Part shown: positions 8,027 through 16,899 of the stretch, in pieces
How positions within the stretch are numbered: position 1 is the stretch's first letter
How the letters are laid out: every line of letters begins with the position of its first letter
Source: Pikeienuella piscinae
Lineage (GTDB): Bacteria > Pseudomonadota > Alphaproteobacteria > Rhodobacterales > Rhodobacteraceae
Length of the DNA: 64,000 nucleotides
Direction: 5' to 3'
Assembly: GCF_011044155.1 (NCBI RefSeq)
Contig: NZ_CP049056.1
Coordinates: forward strand, 2,418,001 to 2,482,000
The notes under the pieces: model-generated
What the model saw: only the letters and a program-made list of their open reading frames with translations
What the model was told of the DNA's origin: nothing
Databases searched by the model: none
Made by a program: the position numbers and the translations under genes

Positions 8027-9945
8027 ATGACGTTGCGTGCAATTCTTCCCAGTCGTGGCGGCGGATGGGCCGTCCCGTTTCCGTCAGTTCGGTGCTGGCG
8101 GGCCGCCATCTTCATTCTCACGACAGGCTGCGCCTCGGAGATGGTGGAGAACGTGAACCCGAACAGCGAGGTCGCCGCCGCCGCGCGCTAGCAATACAGA
8201 ACCTTCGTGGTCGAGGCGCAAGAGGATCTCGGGCGAAGGTTTGCGACCGAAGACGGCCGCGTTGTCCCGGCCCCGGACGATCGCGGCTCCGGCGCGGCGC
8301 CTATTGGGCGGACCGGATGTCGCAACCGCAGGGCGACGGCGCCAATATCGTCGAACTGGACGTCAACGATCTTCTCGACCGGATGCTCGCCCGTTCCAAC
8401 CAGCTCAAGGCGTTCTCCGACCTGCCCCTGATCCGCGAGGCCGTCGTCCGCGAGGCCGAGGACAGATGCGACACGTTCATCTTCGGCGAGGCGGATGTCC
8501 GGACGGCGGACGACATCCGCTCCAGCACGTTGGAGCCCGGAACCTCCGGCTCCGCCCCCGACAATCTCGAGGAGGACGAGTTCGGCATCGAGGTCGGCCT
8601 TCGTCAACCGCTGATTACAGGCGGCGAAGTTCGCCTTTCACAGCGCTTCGGCGGCCGCGACAGCAATTCGGAATTCTTCGTGCCGGACGACCAGGCCGAG
8701 AGCGAAATCAGGCTGGAGCTGCGCCAGCCCCTGTTGGAGGGCGCCGGCGTCACCGTCAACTCGGCGCCGATCCAGCTCGCGCAGCTGGAGCGGGACCGCT
8801 CCGGCGCGGAGCTTCAGCGCCAGATCGACACCCAGATGCTGGAGGCGCTGCGCACTTACTGGGCGCTGTATTCCGAGCGCAGCCGGGTGCTCCAGCGCCA
8901 GCGTCTGATCGCCGATCTCGGCGGAATCTCGGCGCGCCTGTCTTCGCGCGCCGGGTTCAACGCCCTGCCGGGCGAAACGGCGCAGGCGCGCGCCGCGTTG
9001 CGCAAGGCCGAGGCGGCGCTGATCCGCGCCCGCGCCGGCGTCGACAATTCCGAGGCGCGGCTGGCCGCGCTGCTGAGCGATGGTTCGCTCTACAGGCGGG
9101 ATATCGAGATCATCCCCGCCCAGCCGGTGATGGTGGAATTCATCGACGCGCCCCTCGACGATGTATCCATCCTCGCGCTGGAGAACCGGCCCGAAGTGAA
9201 GGTGGTGGCGCTGGAGCTGCGCGGCGCGGAAATTCGGACCGAAGTGGCGCGCAACCGCCTGCTACCCGATCTCGATCTTTTCGCCTCGGCCTCCAGCGCC
9301 GGGCTGCAGGGCGACTATGACTTCGACAGGGCGTTCGGAAAACAGTTCGGGCAGACCGGCATCGATGCGGCGGTTGGCGTCCGCTTCGAGATTCCGATCG
9401 GCAACACCACCGACAAGGCGCGCTATGACCGCCGTCGGGTCGAGGCGCGGCAGCTGACGTCGCGGCTTCGCAATGTCAGCGACTCCGTGCTGCTGGAGAC
9501 GCAGGTCGCCGTACGCGAGGTCAGAACCTCCTATGAGGAGATGCGCGCGCGCGAAGCCGAACTCTCGGCGATCAATTCCGAACTCAGCGCGCTCCGCTCG
9601 TTGGCCGTAAACGGCGCGGAAGGCGGCAGCGCGTTCCTCGCGACGCTGATTTCGAGCTATGAGGACCGCGCCAACGCCGGGGAGCGGCCGATGCTGTCCG
9701 CCGTGTCCTACACGCCCGCGCTCTATACGCTTGAGAACGTCGCCGGCACGATGCTTTCAGTGCGCGATATCCGCGCCGAGCGGGTCAACACGAACAATCT
9801 CGATTACATCCGTCTGGTGCGCGGGAACGTCCCCCCGCCGCCGGGTGAGAGCGTCAGCCCCGACATTCTCACCGACCCGGATGCGATCCTCGACGCGTCG
9901 ACCATTCCGAACGCCGTCGATGATGCCGCGCCGGAAGCGGAGTAG
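8027..9945 (+). pseudogene. TolC-family outer-membrane efflux lipoprotein gene, interrupted by an amber codon and a frameshift
   Basis: The likely native start is ATG 8027, giving a short signal sequence ending in a lipobox-like ILTTGC (Cys near residue 35). That frame hits TAG at 8189-8191, but past the stop it still reads sensible protein (QYRTFVVEAQEDLGRRF...) until about 8297. From there the coding frame is the next one (YWADRMSQ...), running intact to TAG at 9945. The span is 1919 bases, so net +2 or -1. The intact body from ATG 8317 (542 residues) has two tandem OEP/TolC repeats with helical hairpins and Gln/Arg/Ala-rich coiled coils. Starting at 8317 would give a product without any export signal. 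It lies immediately upstream of, and overlaps, the adaptor gene. Either a real loss of function or sequencing error. Confidence 0.72.
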
Positions 9946-10771
9946 TCTGCTCGGCGCTGCGTGTCTCTGCGCGCTTTCCTCGGCCGGCGCGGCGGACGAA
10001 TGCGCCGCGACAAGCGCGATCGGCTTCGCGGACCCGGCGAAACGCGTGGAGGTCGCGGCGCGCGAGCCCGGCATCATCGCCCGCCAGCACGTGGATGTCG
10101 GCGCGCGGGTGACGAAGGGCGATCTTCTGGCTGAACTGGACAAGCGACTCGGTGCGGCGGATGTCGCGTTGGCCCGCGCCCGCGCCGAAGCCGAGGGCCG
10201 CATCGCCGCGGCGGAGGCGCGACGGGATCAGACCCGGCGACGAGCCGAAGAGCTCAAGCGTCTGAGCCGCTCAGGCGCCGCGCGCCCGTTCGAGGTCGCG
10301 GAGGCCGGGGCTCAACTGACGATCGCCGAAGCCGAACTCCAGACCGTTCTCGACGAACGGCGCGTCGCGCGGCTTGAGCTCGAAAGCGCCGAAGTCCGGC
10401 TTGCGCTGCTCGATGTGCGCGCGCCGTTCGATGGCGTTGTGGAGGACATCCTGCGGCGCGAATCCGAACTTGCGGGCGCCGGCGGCGACGCCCGGATTCT
10501 TACTCTGGTGGAGACGGACAGCCTGCACGTCGAAATATTCGCGCCGGCCGCATGTCTCGACGATATCGCCATCGGCGATGTCTTGACCGTCGCCGCCGTG
10601 CGTTCCGGCGCCGACTTCTCCGCCCGGGTGCGGGAGCTTGGCGGCGAGATCGACGCCGCGACCGGGCTGCGCGGCGTCGTGCTGGAGATCCGAAACGAAA
10701 AGACCGGCCTTCTGGTCGGCGAACGCATCAGCCTCGCCCTGCCCCCGGATCCGCGCCCCGGCGAGCGATGA
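9920..10771 (+). CDS. HlyD-type periplasmic adaptor (membrane-fusion) protein
   Basis: 283 residues. Starts at ATG 9920 (or the adjacent ATG 9923), overlapping the TolC reading frame by 26 bases. The N-terminus is a classic signal peptide (MMPRRKRSSLLGAACLC..AGAADEC). The first lipoyl half-motif (GIIARQHVDVGARVTKGDLL) precedes an Ala/Glu/Arg coiled-coil hairpin (about residues 70-150), then the second lipoyl half (LDVRAPFDGVVEDIL) and a beta-barrel-like C-terminus. This order is that of RND/T1SS adaptor proteins joining an inner-membrane partner to a TolC channel. Its stop overlaps the next start (ATGA at 10768). No ABC or RND pump gene is present, so the inner-membrane partner is probably the M50 fusion downstream. 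Confidence 0.82.
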   Translation: MMPRRKRSSLLGAACLCALSSAGAADECAATSAIGFADPAKRVEVAAREPGIIARQHVDVGARVTKGDLLAELDKRLGAADVALARARAEAEGRIAAAEARRDQTRRRAEELKRLSRSGAARPFEVAEAGAQLTIAEAELQTVLDERRVARLELESAEVRLALLDVRAPFDGVVEDILRRESELAGAGGDARILTLVETDSLHVEIFAPAACLDDIAIGDVLTVAAVRSGADFSARVRELGGEIDAATGLRGVVLEIRNEKTGLLVGERISLALPPDPRPGER

Positions 10772-11956
10772 GCCAGCCGCAAAAGCTCTCCAGGGGCGCC
10801 CCCAAGCCGCCCGCCGCGCCGCCGCCAAGCGCGCGGATCAGGGCGCTCGCGCCCGGCGCCCCGCTTGACCCTTGCGCGGAGCGCGGCTTTCTCGTTGCGC
10901 TGGCCGAGACGGTCGACGCCGAAGCCGCCGCCGTGGTGGTCAATGAGGGCGCGCCGGTCATCCGCAGCATCGCGCTCGACGCCCGCCGCGGCGCTGGAGC
11001 TGGCCGCCCGCGCCTTCGGCGGCGCCGGCGAACAGGGCGAGGCGCCGTTGAGGACCGCGCTGAACCAGTATCTGGCGGCGCTCGACGGTGATGCGCCCGA
11101 AGACGCCGCCGGCTTCGTCGCGCGGCTGCGCGCGGCGTTCGGCGCCCGACAGGCGGTGCTGGGGAGCTGGGACGGAAAGGTGATCGCTACGGGGCTGGTG
11201 ATCGGCGCGCTATTCATCCCCCTCCCGGACCGGGTCAGGGACGACGCGCAGCTTGAGCCTGAGGGCCGCCGCTTCGTCGCCGCCAGCTTCTCGGCGGTGC
11301 TGCGGCGAACACTGGTCGAGCCGGGCGACAAGGTCGCGGCCGGCGAAGCGCTGGCGGAACTGGAGGGCGAGGCGCTGCGCCTCTCACGCGTCGCCGCCCA
11401 GGCCAGGTTCGAGGAAGCGACCCGAAAACACGACGCGGCGCTCGGCGAAAAGCGGCTCGCGGCGGCCGAGCTCGCGCGCGCCGAGGCCGAGGCGGCCGAA
11501 GCCGAGCGCGACCTGCTGGACTGGCGCATCGCCCGGCTCGCGCTCGTCTCGCCCGTCGACGGCGTGGTCATCGAGATGCCGCTGCGCGACGCGGACGGCG
11601 CGCCCGTGCGCGAAGGCGACGTGATCGCCGAGGTCGCGCCGCTCGATCGCCTGCGGGTGCGCGTCGACCTGCCGATCGGCGACCTGCCGCGCCTGCCGGA
11701 GGCGCCGGTGGCCGAGATCACTTTCGACGGCGGGGACTCCGGCGCGCTCGAAGTCCGCGGCCTCTCACCCGCGAGCCGGGTCGAAGCGGCGGAGGAAGAA
11801 GGCGTCCTGCCCCTCACCGCGACGATCGACAACCCCGGTGGCGACCTGAGACCGGGACAGAGCGGGGTCGCGCTGATCCGGATCGGGTTCACGCCGCTCG
11901 GGATCATCATCTTTAGCGACGCCTGGCGCGCGCTTGAGCGCTGGGCGCTGCGGTGA
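10768..11956 (+). pseudogene. Second HlyD-type adaptor with GAF-like N-terminal domain, frameshifted
   Basis: Translation starts at the ATGA overlap (10768) and reads a Pro/Ala-rich leader followed by a GAF-like segment (RGFLVALAETVDAEAAAVVV...) up to about 10985. The protein then continues in the next frame (PAAALELAARAFGG...). The span is 1189 bases, net one base extra. In the original frame translation would stop at 11091. The downstream part has a membrane segment (KVIATGLVIGALFIPLP), a split lipoyl domain (LVEPGDKVAAGEALAEL and SPVDGVVIE) around a coiled coil, and a barrel domain. This layout matches adaptors found next to M50-type peptide zinc metalloproteases. Its end overlaps the next gene by GTGA. 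Authentic mutation or sequencing error cannot be told apart here. Confidence 0.7.
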
Positions 11957-14016
11957 CAGGGGCGGGTGATCCGGTCCTGCGGCGCGAGCTTCGGTTTCGC
12001 CGGCGCGCCACGGGCGACACGGTGCTGATCGAAGACCCGATGACCGGCGGCTATTTCGAAACCGACAGGGAAACCTCGAGCTTCGTCCGGCTCCTCGACG
12101 GAAGACGCTCGCCGGAGGCGGCGCTAGCACGGCTGCGCCGCGACCTGCCGGACGCCCGCCTCACCGAGGAGGACGCGCCACGACTGCTCGACGAGTTGGA
12201 CCGCCAGGGCCTGCTGGAGAAGCGCGCCGCCGGCCCGCCGGAGCGGGCGCCGGCCAGGCGGCTCGACGCGGTCTCCCAGAGGTTGCGGCTCGGCGCTTAT
12301 GACGCCGCTTTCGCGTGCTGCGCGCGGCGCCTCGGCGGGATGCAAAGCTGGGCGACGCTGCCGTTCTGGCTGCTTCTGCTCGCGGCGGCGCTCGGCGCGC
12401 TGGCCGGGAGTTGGGACCGCTTCGCTTTCGAGATCGGACGGTTGATCGCCGTCGACTCCGTGATCTGGCTCTGGCTCGCCTGGCTGCTCAGCGAGGCGTG
12501 GCATGAGTTCCAGCATGGTCTCACCGCCCGGCGCTACGGCGTGGCAGTGCGCGAGGTCGGGCTGCTCTTCGTCATCTTCCTGCCATTGGGCGCCTATGTC
12601 GACGTGACCGGCGTCTGGCGCGTCGACAACCGCTGGAAGCGGCTTCACATCACCCTCGCCGGCATCCTCGGTGAACTGGCGCTCGGCGCGGCGGCGCTCC
12701 TGCTCTGGACGCAAACACCGACCGGCGAGTTGAGCGCGTTTCTCCAGTCCCTTGTGGTGGCGACGACGGTCAGCACGCTGCTTTTCAACGCGAGCCCGCT
12801 GATGCGCTTCGACGGTTATCACGCGCTCGTCGATCTCTTCGACGCGCCCAATCTCTATCAGCGGAGCGCCAGCGCGATCCGTGCGCAGGCGGTGCGCGCG
12901 ATTTCGGGCGCGCGCACGACGACGCCGGAGCCGCGCGGCGTGATGATTTACGGCTGGCTGTCCTTCGCCTGGCGCATGAGGGTGATGGTGACGTTGACGG
13001 TTCTCGCGGCGCATCTGGCGTTCGGTTTTGGCGTCGCGCTCGGCGCGCTCGTCATCTGGCGTATGGCCATCGTTCCGCTCGGCCGGCTCGTCGCGCTGAT
13101 CTGGCGGCTGGAGCCCGGCGCGCGGCGCGTGGCGGCGTTCCGGCTCGCGGCGGCGCTCGGCGCGGGCGCGATGCTCTGGTTCGCGCCGGCGCCGGTTTTC
13201 CTGCGCGCGCCCGGACTTGTGGAGTTGCGGGACGCGGTTCAGTTGCGGGCGACGAGCCCGGGAGAGGTCGTCCGGCTCTTCGTCGCGGACGGCCAGAGGG
13301 TCGCGGAGGGGGACCCGATCATGACCCTCGAAAACCCCCAGATCCGCTCGCAGGCGCGCAATCTGTCGGCTGAGCGCGCCAAGCTGGAAATCCAGCTCGC
13401 GGTCGCCCAGAGCGACGGCGCGCTCGCCGCGGCGAGCGACTTTCGACGCCGGATCGTTACGCTGGACAGCGAGATCGAGGAACTGGAGACGCGAATCGCG
13501 GGGCTTTCGATCACGGCGCCCAGCGCCGGGGTGTTTTTCCGCCGCGACTTCGACTCGCTGCTCGGCGCCTGGATCAATCGCGGAGATTTGATCGCGGAGT
13601 TCGCCGATCCGAAACGGCTCGACGCGCGGGTCTGGCTGACGCCGGAGGATGCGCGACGGCTTCGGCGCGAGCCCGACGGGCTGCGTCTCCTTTCCGACGG
13701 CGCGCCGCCGCCGGGCGTCCCCGTCCGGCTGAGCCGCATCGAACCTTCGGCGACCACCGATCTGCCGCCGGCCGCGATCACCGCAGAGGGCGGCGGCCCG
13801 CTGCTGGTGCTGGCTGACCAGGAAGAGCGACGCCTCGCGGAAACCTGTGTCGAGGCGACGTTCACGCCCGCCGCGACGACACCCGGATGGCCCCCCGGCG
13901 CGCCGGGAACGCTTTCCGCGCCAACACGCTGGCGCCGCTTCGGCGGCATCGCCCTCGAATGGATCGGAGAGGTCGATCTGTTGGGACCGGCGAGCTGGAA
14001 TTTCTCATCGAGGTGA
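11953..14016 (+). CDS. PqqD-like / M50 site-2-protease-like / HlyD-like fusion membrane protein
   Basis: 687 residues from a GTG start that overlaps the previous stop (GTGA). Residues about 5-90 resemble a PqqD-like peptide-chaperone winged helix (GGYFETDRET...LLDG). The middle is a polytopic M50 peptidase-like domain with HEFQH at 184-188 and the second zinc motif N279-ASP-LMRF-D287-G. The last 260 residues form a lipoyl/coiled-coil adaptor unit (VELRDAVQLRATSPGEVVRLF ... ITAPSAGVFF). Databases describe such proteins as putative peptide zinc metalloproteases found beside HlyD and TolC genes. An inner-membrane component that processes and/or passes a peptide or protein to the adaptor and TolC is the natural inference. 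All key zinc ligands are present, so this gene looks intact while two partners are broken. Confidence 0.78.
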   Translation: MTGAGDPVLRRELRFRRRATGDTVLIEDPMTGGYFETDRETSSFVRLLDGRRSPEAALARLRRDLPDARLTEEDAPRLLDELDRQGLLEKRAAGPPERAPARRLDAVSQRLRLGAYDAAFACCARRLGGMQSWATLPFWLLLLAAALGALAGSWDRFAFEIGRLIAVDSVIWLWLAWLLSEAWHEFQHGLTARRYGVAVREVGLLFVIFLPLGAYVDVTGVWRVDNRWKRLHITLAGILGELALGAAALLLWTQTPTGELSAFLQSLVVATTVSTLLFNASPLMRFDGYHALVDLFDAPNLYQRSASAIRAQAVRAISGARTTTPEPRGVMIYGWLSFAWRMRVMVTLTVLAAHLAFGFGVALGALVIWRMAIVPLGRLVALIWRLEPGARRVAAFRLAAALGAGAMLWFAPAPVFLRAPGLVELRDAVQLRATSPGEVVRLFVADGQRVAEGDPIMTLENPQIRSQARNLSAERAKLEIQLAVAQSDGALAAASDFRRRIVTLDSEIEELETRIAGLSITAPSAGVFFRRDFDSLLGAWINRGDLIAEFADPKRLDARVWLTPEDARRLRREPDGLRLLSDGAPPPGVPVRLSRIEPSATTDLPPAAITAEGGGPLLVLADQEERRLAETCVEATFTPAATTPGWPPGAPGTLSAPTRWRRFGGIALEWIGEVDLLGPASWNFSSR

Positions 14017-14399
14017 AGCGAAATATGCATCCGCGGCCTGTTCCCAGGCCCGGATGACGCGCTCTTTTCGCAAAAGCCAAGGGTGTGAGCCACGGCCCAT
14101 CTCCGCCACGCGAAAGCCGCGGCGCCGATTCTGCTCTCCCTTCTCCAGCGATCACGAACCGTCGGTGCGTGAAATTGGCCCACCACGGGCGCGGCCTTGC
14201 AAAGGCGGCGATTTTTGGCATTTATGCGAGAAGTAGGCAGGGTGGAACTTGTCGACTCTAAATGTTTGACGCGTTTACCAAGGGTGAACGCTTCGTAACG
14301 CCCGCTCAAAGACGATCGTCGGTGCAGGTTAACGAGGCGCGTTCTTGCAAATAGGGCCGGTGGATTGCCTGCGTCGCCGGCGCGATAGGTGAGGAAAGC
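14017..14399 (+). other. Intergenic region upstream of the TRAP operon
   Basis: 383 bases without a supported gene. It holds a near-palindrome at 14028-14056 (listed separately), and an imperfect inverted repeat GCGTTTACC-aa-GGGTGAACGC at 14271-14291 that would suit a dimeric regulator in the promoter region of dctP. GC content falls around 14210-14290. The sequence gaggaaag just upstream of ATG 14400 is a good ribosome-binding site. No convincing -35/-10 pair could be fixed. Confidence 0.45.
14028..14056 (+). repeat. REP-like palindrome / stem-loop after the M50 fusion gene
   Basis: CATCCGCGGCCTG-ttc-CCAGGCCCGGATG: the arms pair over 11-12 bases with a single bulge. It starts 11 bases after the M50 gene stop. 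No T-tract follows, so it could be a Rho-type end structure or a REP-like dispersed element rather than an intrinsic terminator. Confidence 0.55.
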
Positions 14400-15497
14400 A
14401 TGAAACAAATCACAAACCGCAGAAGCGTTCTCCGGTCGCTCGCTGGCGCCAGCGCCGTCGGGCTGGCCGCGCCGCATATCGCGACCGCCGCCGGAAAAGG
14501 CACGACCTGGAAGATCCAGACCTCCTGGCCTGGCGGCATCGGGCTCCAGACCTTCAAGGACTGGTGCGGCACCATTCAGGAGAAAACCGGCGGCGAATTG
14601 GCGTTCACGCCCTTCGGCGCAAACGATGTCGTCGGCGATTTCCAGCTGTTCGACGCCGTGAAGAACGGCGTTCTCGACGCGGTGAATCCGTTCACGATCT
14701 ACGCACAGGGGATCATCCCCGCCGCGTCGTTCCTGACCAGCTACCCGCTTGGCATGCGCAACCCGCACGAATGGGACGTCTTCTTCTACAGCCTGGGCGG
14801 GCTCGAGATCGCGCGCGAGCTCTACGCCAGCCAGGGCATGTATTTCGTCGGCCCGGTGCAGCACGGCGCGAACATCATCCACTCGAAGGTGCCGATCCGC
14901 TCGATCGACGATTTCGTCGGCCGCAAGATGCGTCTGCCTGGCGGCATGGTGGCGGAGGTGTTCGATGCGATCGGCGCGAAGACCACGGTTCTGCCCGGCT
15001 CGGAGATCTTCCCGGCGCTTGAGAAGGGCACGATCGACGTGGCCGACTATACCGGCCCGGCGGTAAACTACGCCCTCGGCTTCAGCCAGGTCACCAAATA
15101 CATCTCCATGGGCCCTCCGGGTTTCATGTCGCTCTATCAGCCGGTCGATCTGATGGACATCACCGTGGGACAGGCGGCGTGGGACGCGCTTTCGCCCGAA
15201 ATGAAACAGTTCGTCGAAATGGAGACGCATGTCTATTCGGACATGCACCATGCGGCGATCCAGAAAGCCGACCTGGAGGCCTGGGCCAAGTTCGAGGCCG
15301 ACGGCACCGAGGTCACCCGGCTTTCGCAGGACGACGTCGAACTGATGACGGACGTCGCCGTGCCGATCTGGTTCAAATACGCCAACCGCGACAAGAATGC
15401 GGCGCGCATCTTCAAGATCCAGCTCGATTACATGCTGTCGGGATCCCTCGGCTATGTGACGCGCGAGCAGATTGAAGGGCAAACGCTCGACCTCTAG
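14400..15497 (+). CDS. dctP: TRAP transporter solute-binding protein (DctP family)
   Basis: 365 residues with a twin-arginine-like leader (NRRSVLRSLAGASAVGLAA, cleavage near AAPHIATAA). The mature part has the DctP pattern: a conserved VGRKMRLPGG (ligand-carboxylate-binding Arg region), AEVFDAIGAKTTVLPGSEIFPALEKG, and DVADYTGP. It most resembles the TakP/mannitol-type DctP7 group that binds 2-oxo acids or other organic acids, though the ligand cannot be read from sequence. It exports to the periplasm and feeds the DctQ/DctM permease encoded downstream. A perfect 24-base palindrome separates it from dctQ, suggesting higher expression than the permease. Confidence 0.93.
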   Translation: MKQITNRRSVLRSLAGASAVGLAAPHIATAAGKGTTWKIQTSWPGGIGLQTFKDWCGTIQEKTGGELAFTPFGANDVVGDFQLFDAVKNGVLDAVNPFTIYAQGIIPAASFLTSYPLGMRNPHEWDVFFYSLGGLEIARELYASQGMYFVGPVQHGANIIHSKVPIRSIDDFVGRKMRLPGGMVAEVFDAIGAKTTVLPGSEIFPALEKGTIDVADYTGPAVNYALGFSQVTKYISMGPPGFMSLYQPVDLMDITVGQAAWDALSPEMKQFVEMETHVYSDMHHAAIQKADLEAWAKFEADGTEVTRLSQDDVELMTDVAVPIWFKYANRDKNAARIFKIQLDYMLSGSLGYVTREQIEGQTLDL

Positions 15498-15522
15498 GCG
15501 TCGGCGCGTAGATTTTCTTTCG

Positions 15523-15546
15523 GGAGCGGCCCGCGCGGGCCGCTCC
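15523..15546 (+). terminator. Intercistronic stem-loop between dctP and dctQ
   Basis: GGAGCGGCCCG and CGGGCCGCTCC flank a central CG, a fully self-complementary 24-base palindrome, followed by cttcc without a strong T-run. It sits 26 bases after the dctP stop. It probably acts as a partial terminator or 3'-exonuclease barrier. Confidence 0.7.
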
Positions 15547-15583
15547 TTCCTGCGCATACTGAAAAAACAGACAGGATCGCCGA

Positions 15584-16894
15584 ATGCCTGGCCTCAGCTT
15601 CATGCTGCCCCACTGGCTCTACCTGGTCGGGCTGATCGTCTTTCCCGCCATCGCCATGTATCTCGCCCGCAGACCCCGGCCCGCGCAGCGACGATATTCT
15701 TCCTGGCTCGGATACATGATCCTGTTCACCGGCGGCATCATCGGGCTGCACCGCTTCTATCTGAGAAGCCTGCTGGGAATTGTCTTCATTCCCGTTTTCG
15801 TCTTCATCCTCTACGCCAACAGCGCGGGTCATGACGCCCGATCCAATGTCTCGGATTTCGGGAATCGCGCCGACATCGCCCAGCGGGTCATCGACCGCGA
15901 GGGGCCGCGTGTCGAAGCCGCGCGCGCCAATCTGCCGGAGTTGGAGGCCGCCGTGGCCGCCAGCGAGGAAGGCTCCTTCAGCCGCCTCAGCGCCGAGAAG
16001 AAAGTCGCACGCGCGAAGGACGCTCTGAGCACCGGCGCGGCGAAACTGGAGGAGGCGCGCGCCGTGCTGGCGGAAATGAGGCCGCTCGCCGAAAAGGCCG
16101 CGGCGACGCGCGCATACTGGAACAACGCCGCCCGCTACGCCCTTTATGTTCTTCTCGCACTGCTCGCGATCGACGCCATTCTCATGCCGATCCTCGTCAG
16201 GCGCGCGAACGCCGGCATCAACGATGAAGAGGACGACACATCGCCCGACCCCGCTCTCGAACAGGTGGAGGGCGCCGAGTCCTCGGAGACGGACGCGCGG
16301 CGCGCGGACAATTTCATCGACCGTCTCTCACTTTTTTGCGGAGAATTCGTCGCTTATTGGTGTGTAATCGCAGTATTCGTGTATTATTATGAAGTAATAG
16401 CAAGATATGTTTTTAACAGCCCTACAAACTGGGCGCATGAGGGCATGTATCTGATGTTCGGCATGCAATACCTGATCTCAGGCGCCTATGCGATGTTGAC
16501 GGAGAGCCATGTGCGGGTCGATATCTTTTACGCGCCGATGTCGCCACGCAGAAAGGCGCTCATCGATATCCTCACTTCGGTATTCTTCTTCATCTTCGCG
16601 GGAACCCTGATGGCGACATCATGGATCTTCGCGATGGACGCGCTCGCGGTCCCGACCGGCAACGGACTCCTTTCGGACTGGGCGCGGGGACAGATATCGA
16701 CATCCGAGATGCTCTCCCGCTTCGATCTCGGGCAATTCACCGACCCGGCGATTCGCTGGGGCGAACTCAGTTTCAATGAATGGGAAGTGCCGCTCTGGCC
16801 GATGAAATGGGCGATGGTCGTCGGCGGCCTTCTGCTGCTGCTTCAGGGCGTATCGAAGATCGGCAAAGACATTCGCACGCTGGTCCGGGGGTAG
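15584..16894 (+). CDS. dctQ: TRAP small permease (DctQ) with N-terminal TM2-like domain and coiled coil
   Basis: 436 residues, more than twice the usual DctQ length of about 170-200. Residues about 1-80 have hydrophobic segments around GGIIGLHRFYLRSLLGI, matching the TM2-domain hallmark GxxGxHrFYlg. Residues about 88-165 are an Ala/Glu/Arg coiled coil, followed by another membrane helix (about 181-203) and an acidic linker. The true DctQ part starts near residue 240 (FVAYWCVIAVFVYYYEVIARYVFNSP) with NWAHEG and four helices. The DctQ onset is encoded by an AT-rich stretch (about 16326-16430) unlike its surroundings. dctM begins 5 bases after the stop. DctQ partners DctM in sodium-driven uptake; the role of the extension is unknown. 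Confidence 0.88.
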   Translation: MPGLSFMLPHWLYLVGLIVFPAIAMYLARRPRPAQRRYSSWLGYMILFTGGIIGLHRFYLRSLLGIVFIPVFVFILYANSAGHDARSNVSDFGNRADIAQRVIDREGPRVEAARANLPELEAAVAASEEGSFSRLSAEKKVARAKDALSTGAAKLEEARAVLAEMRPLAEKAAATRAYWNNAARYALYVLLALLAIDAILMPILVRRANAGINDEEDDTSPDPALEQVEGAESSETDARRADNFIDRLSLFCGEFVAYWCVIAVFVYYYEVIARYVFNSPTNWAHEGMYLMFGMQYLISGAYAMLTESHVRVDIFYAPMSPRRKALIDILTSVFFFIFAGTLMATSWIFAMDALAVPTGNGLLSDWARGQISTSEMLSRFDLGQFTDPAIRWGELSFNEWEVPLWPMKWAMVVGGLLLLLQGVSKIGKDIRTLVRG

Positions 16895-16899
16895 CGGAA

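Noticed and set aside
10960-11000. Programmed ribosomal frameshift in the second adaptor gene
   Set aside because: No slippery heptamer or pseudoknot was seen; mutation or sequencing error is simpler.
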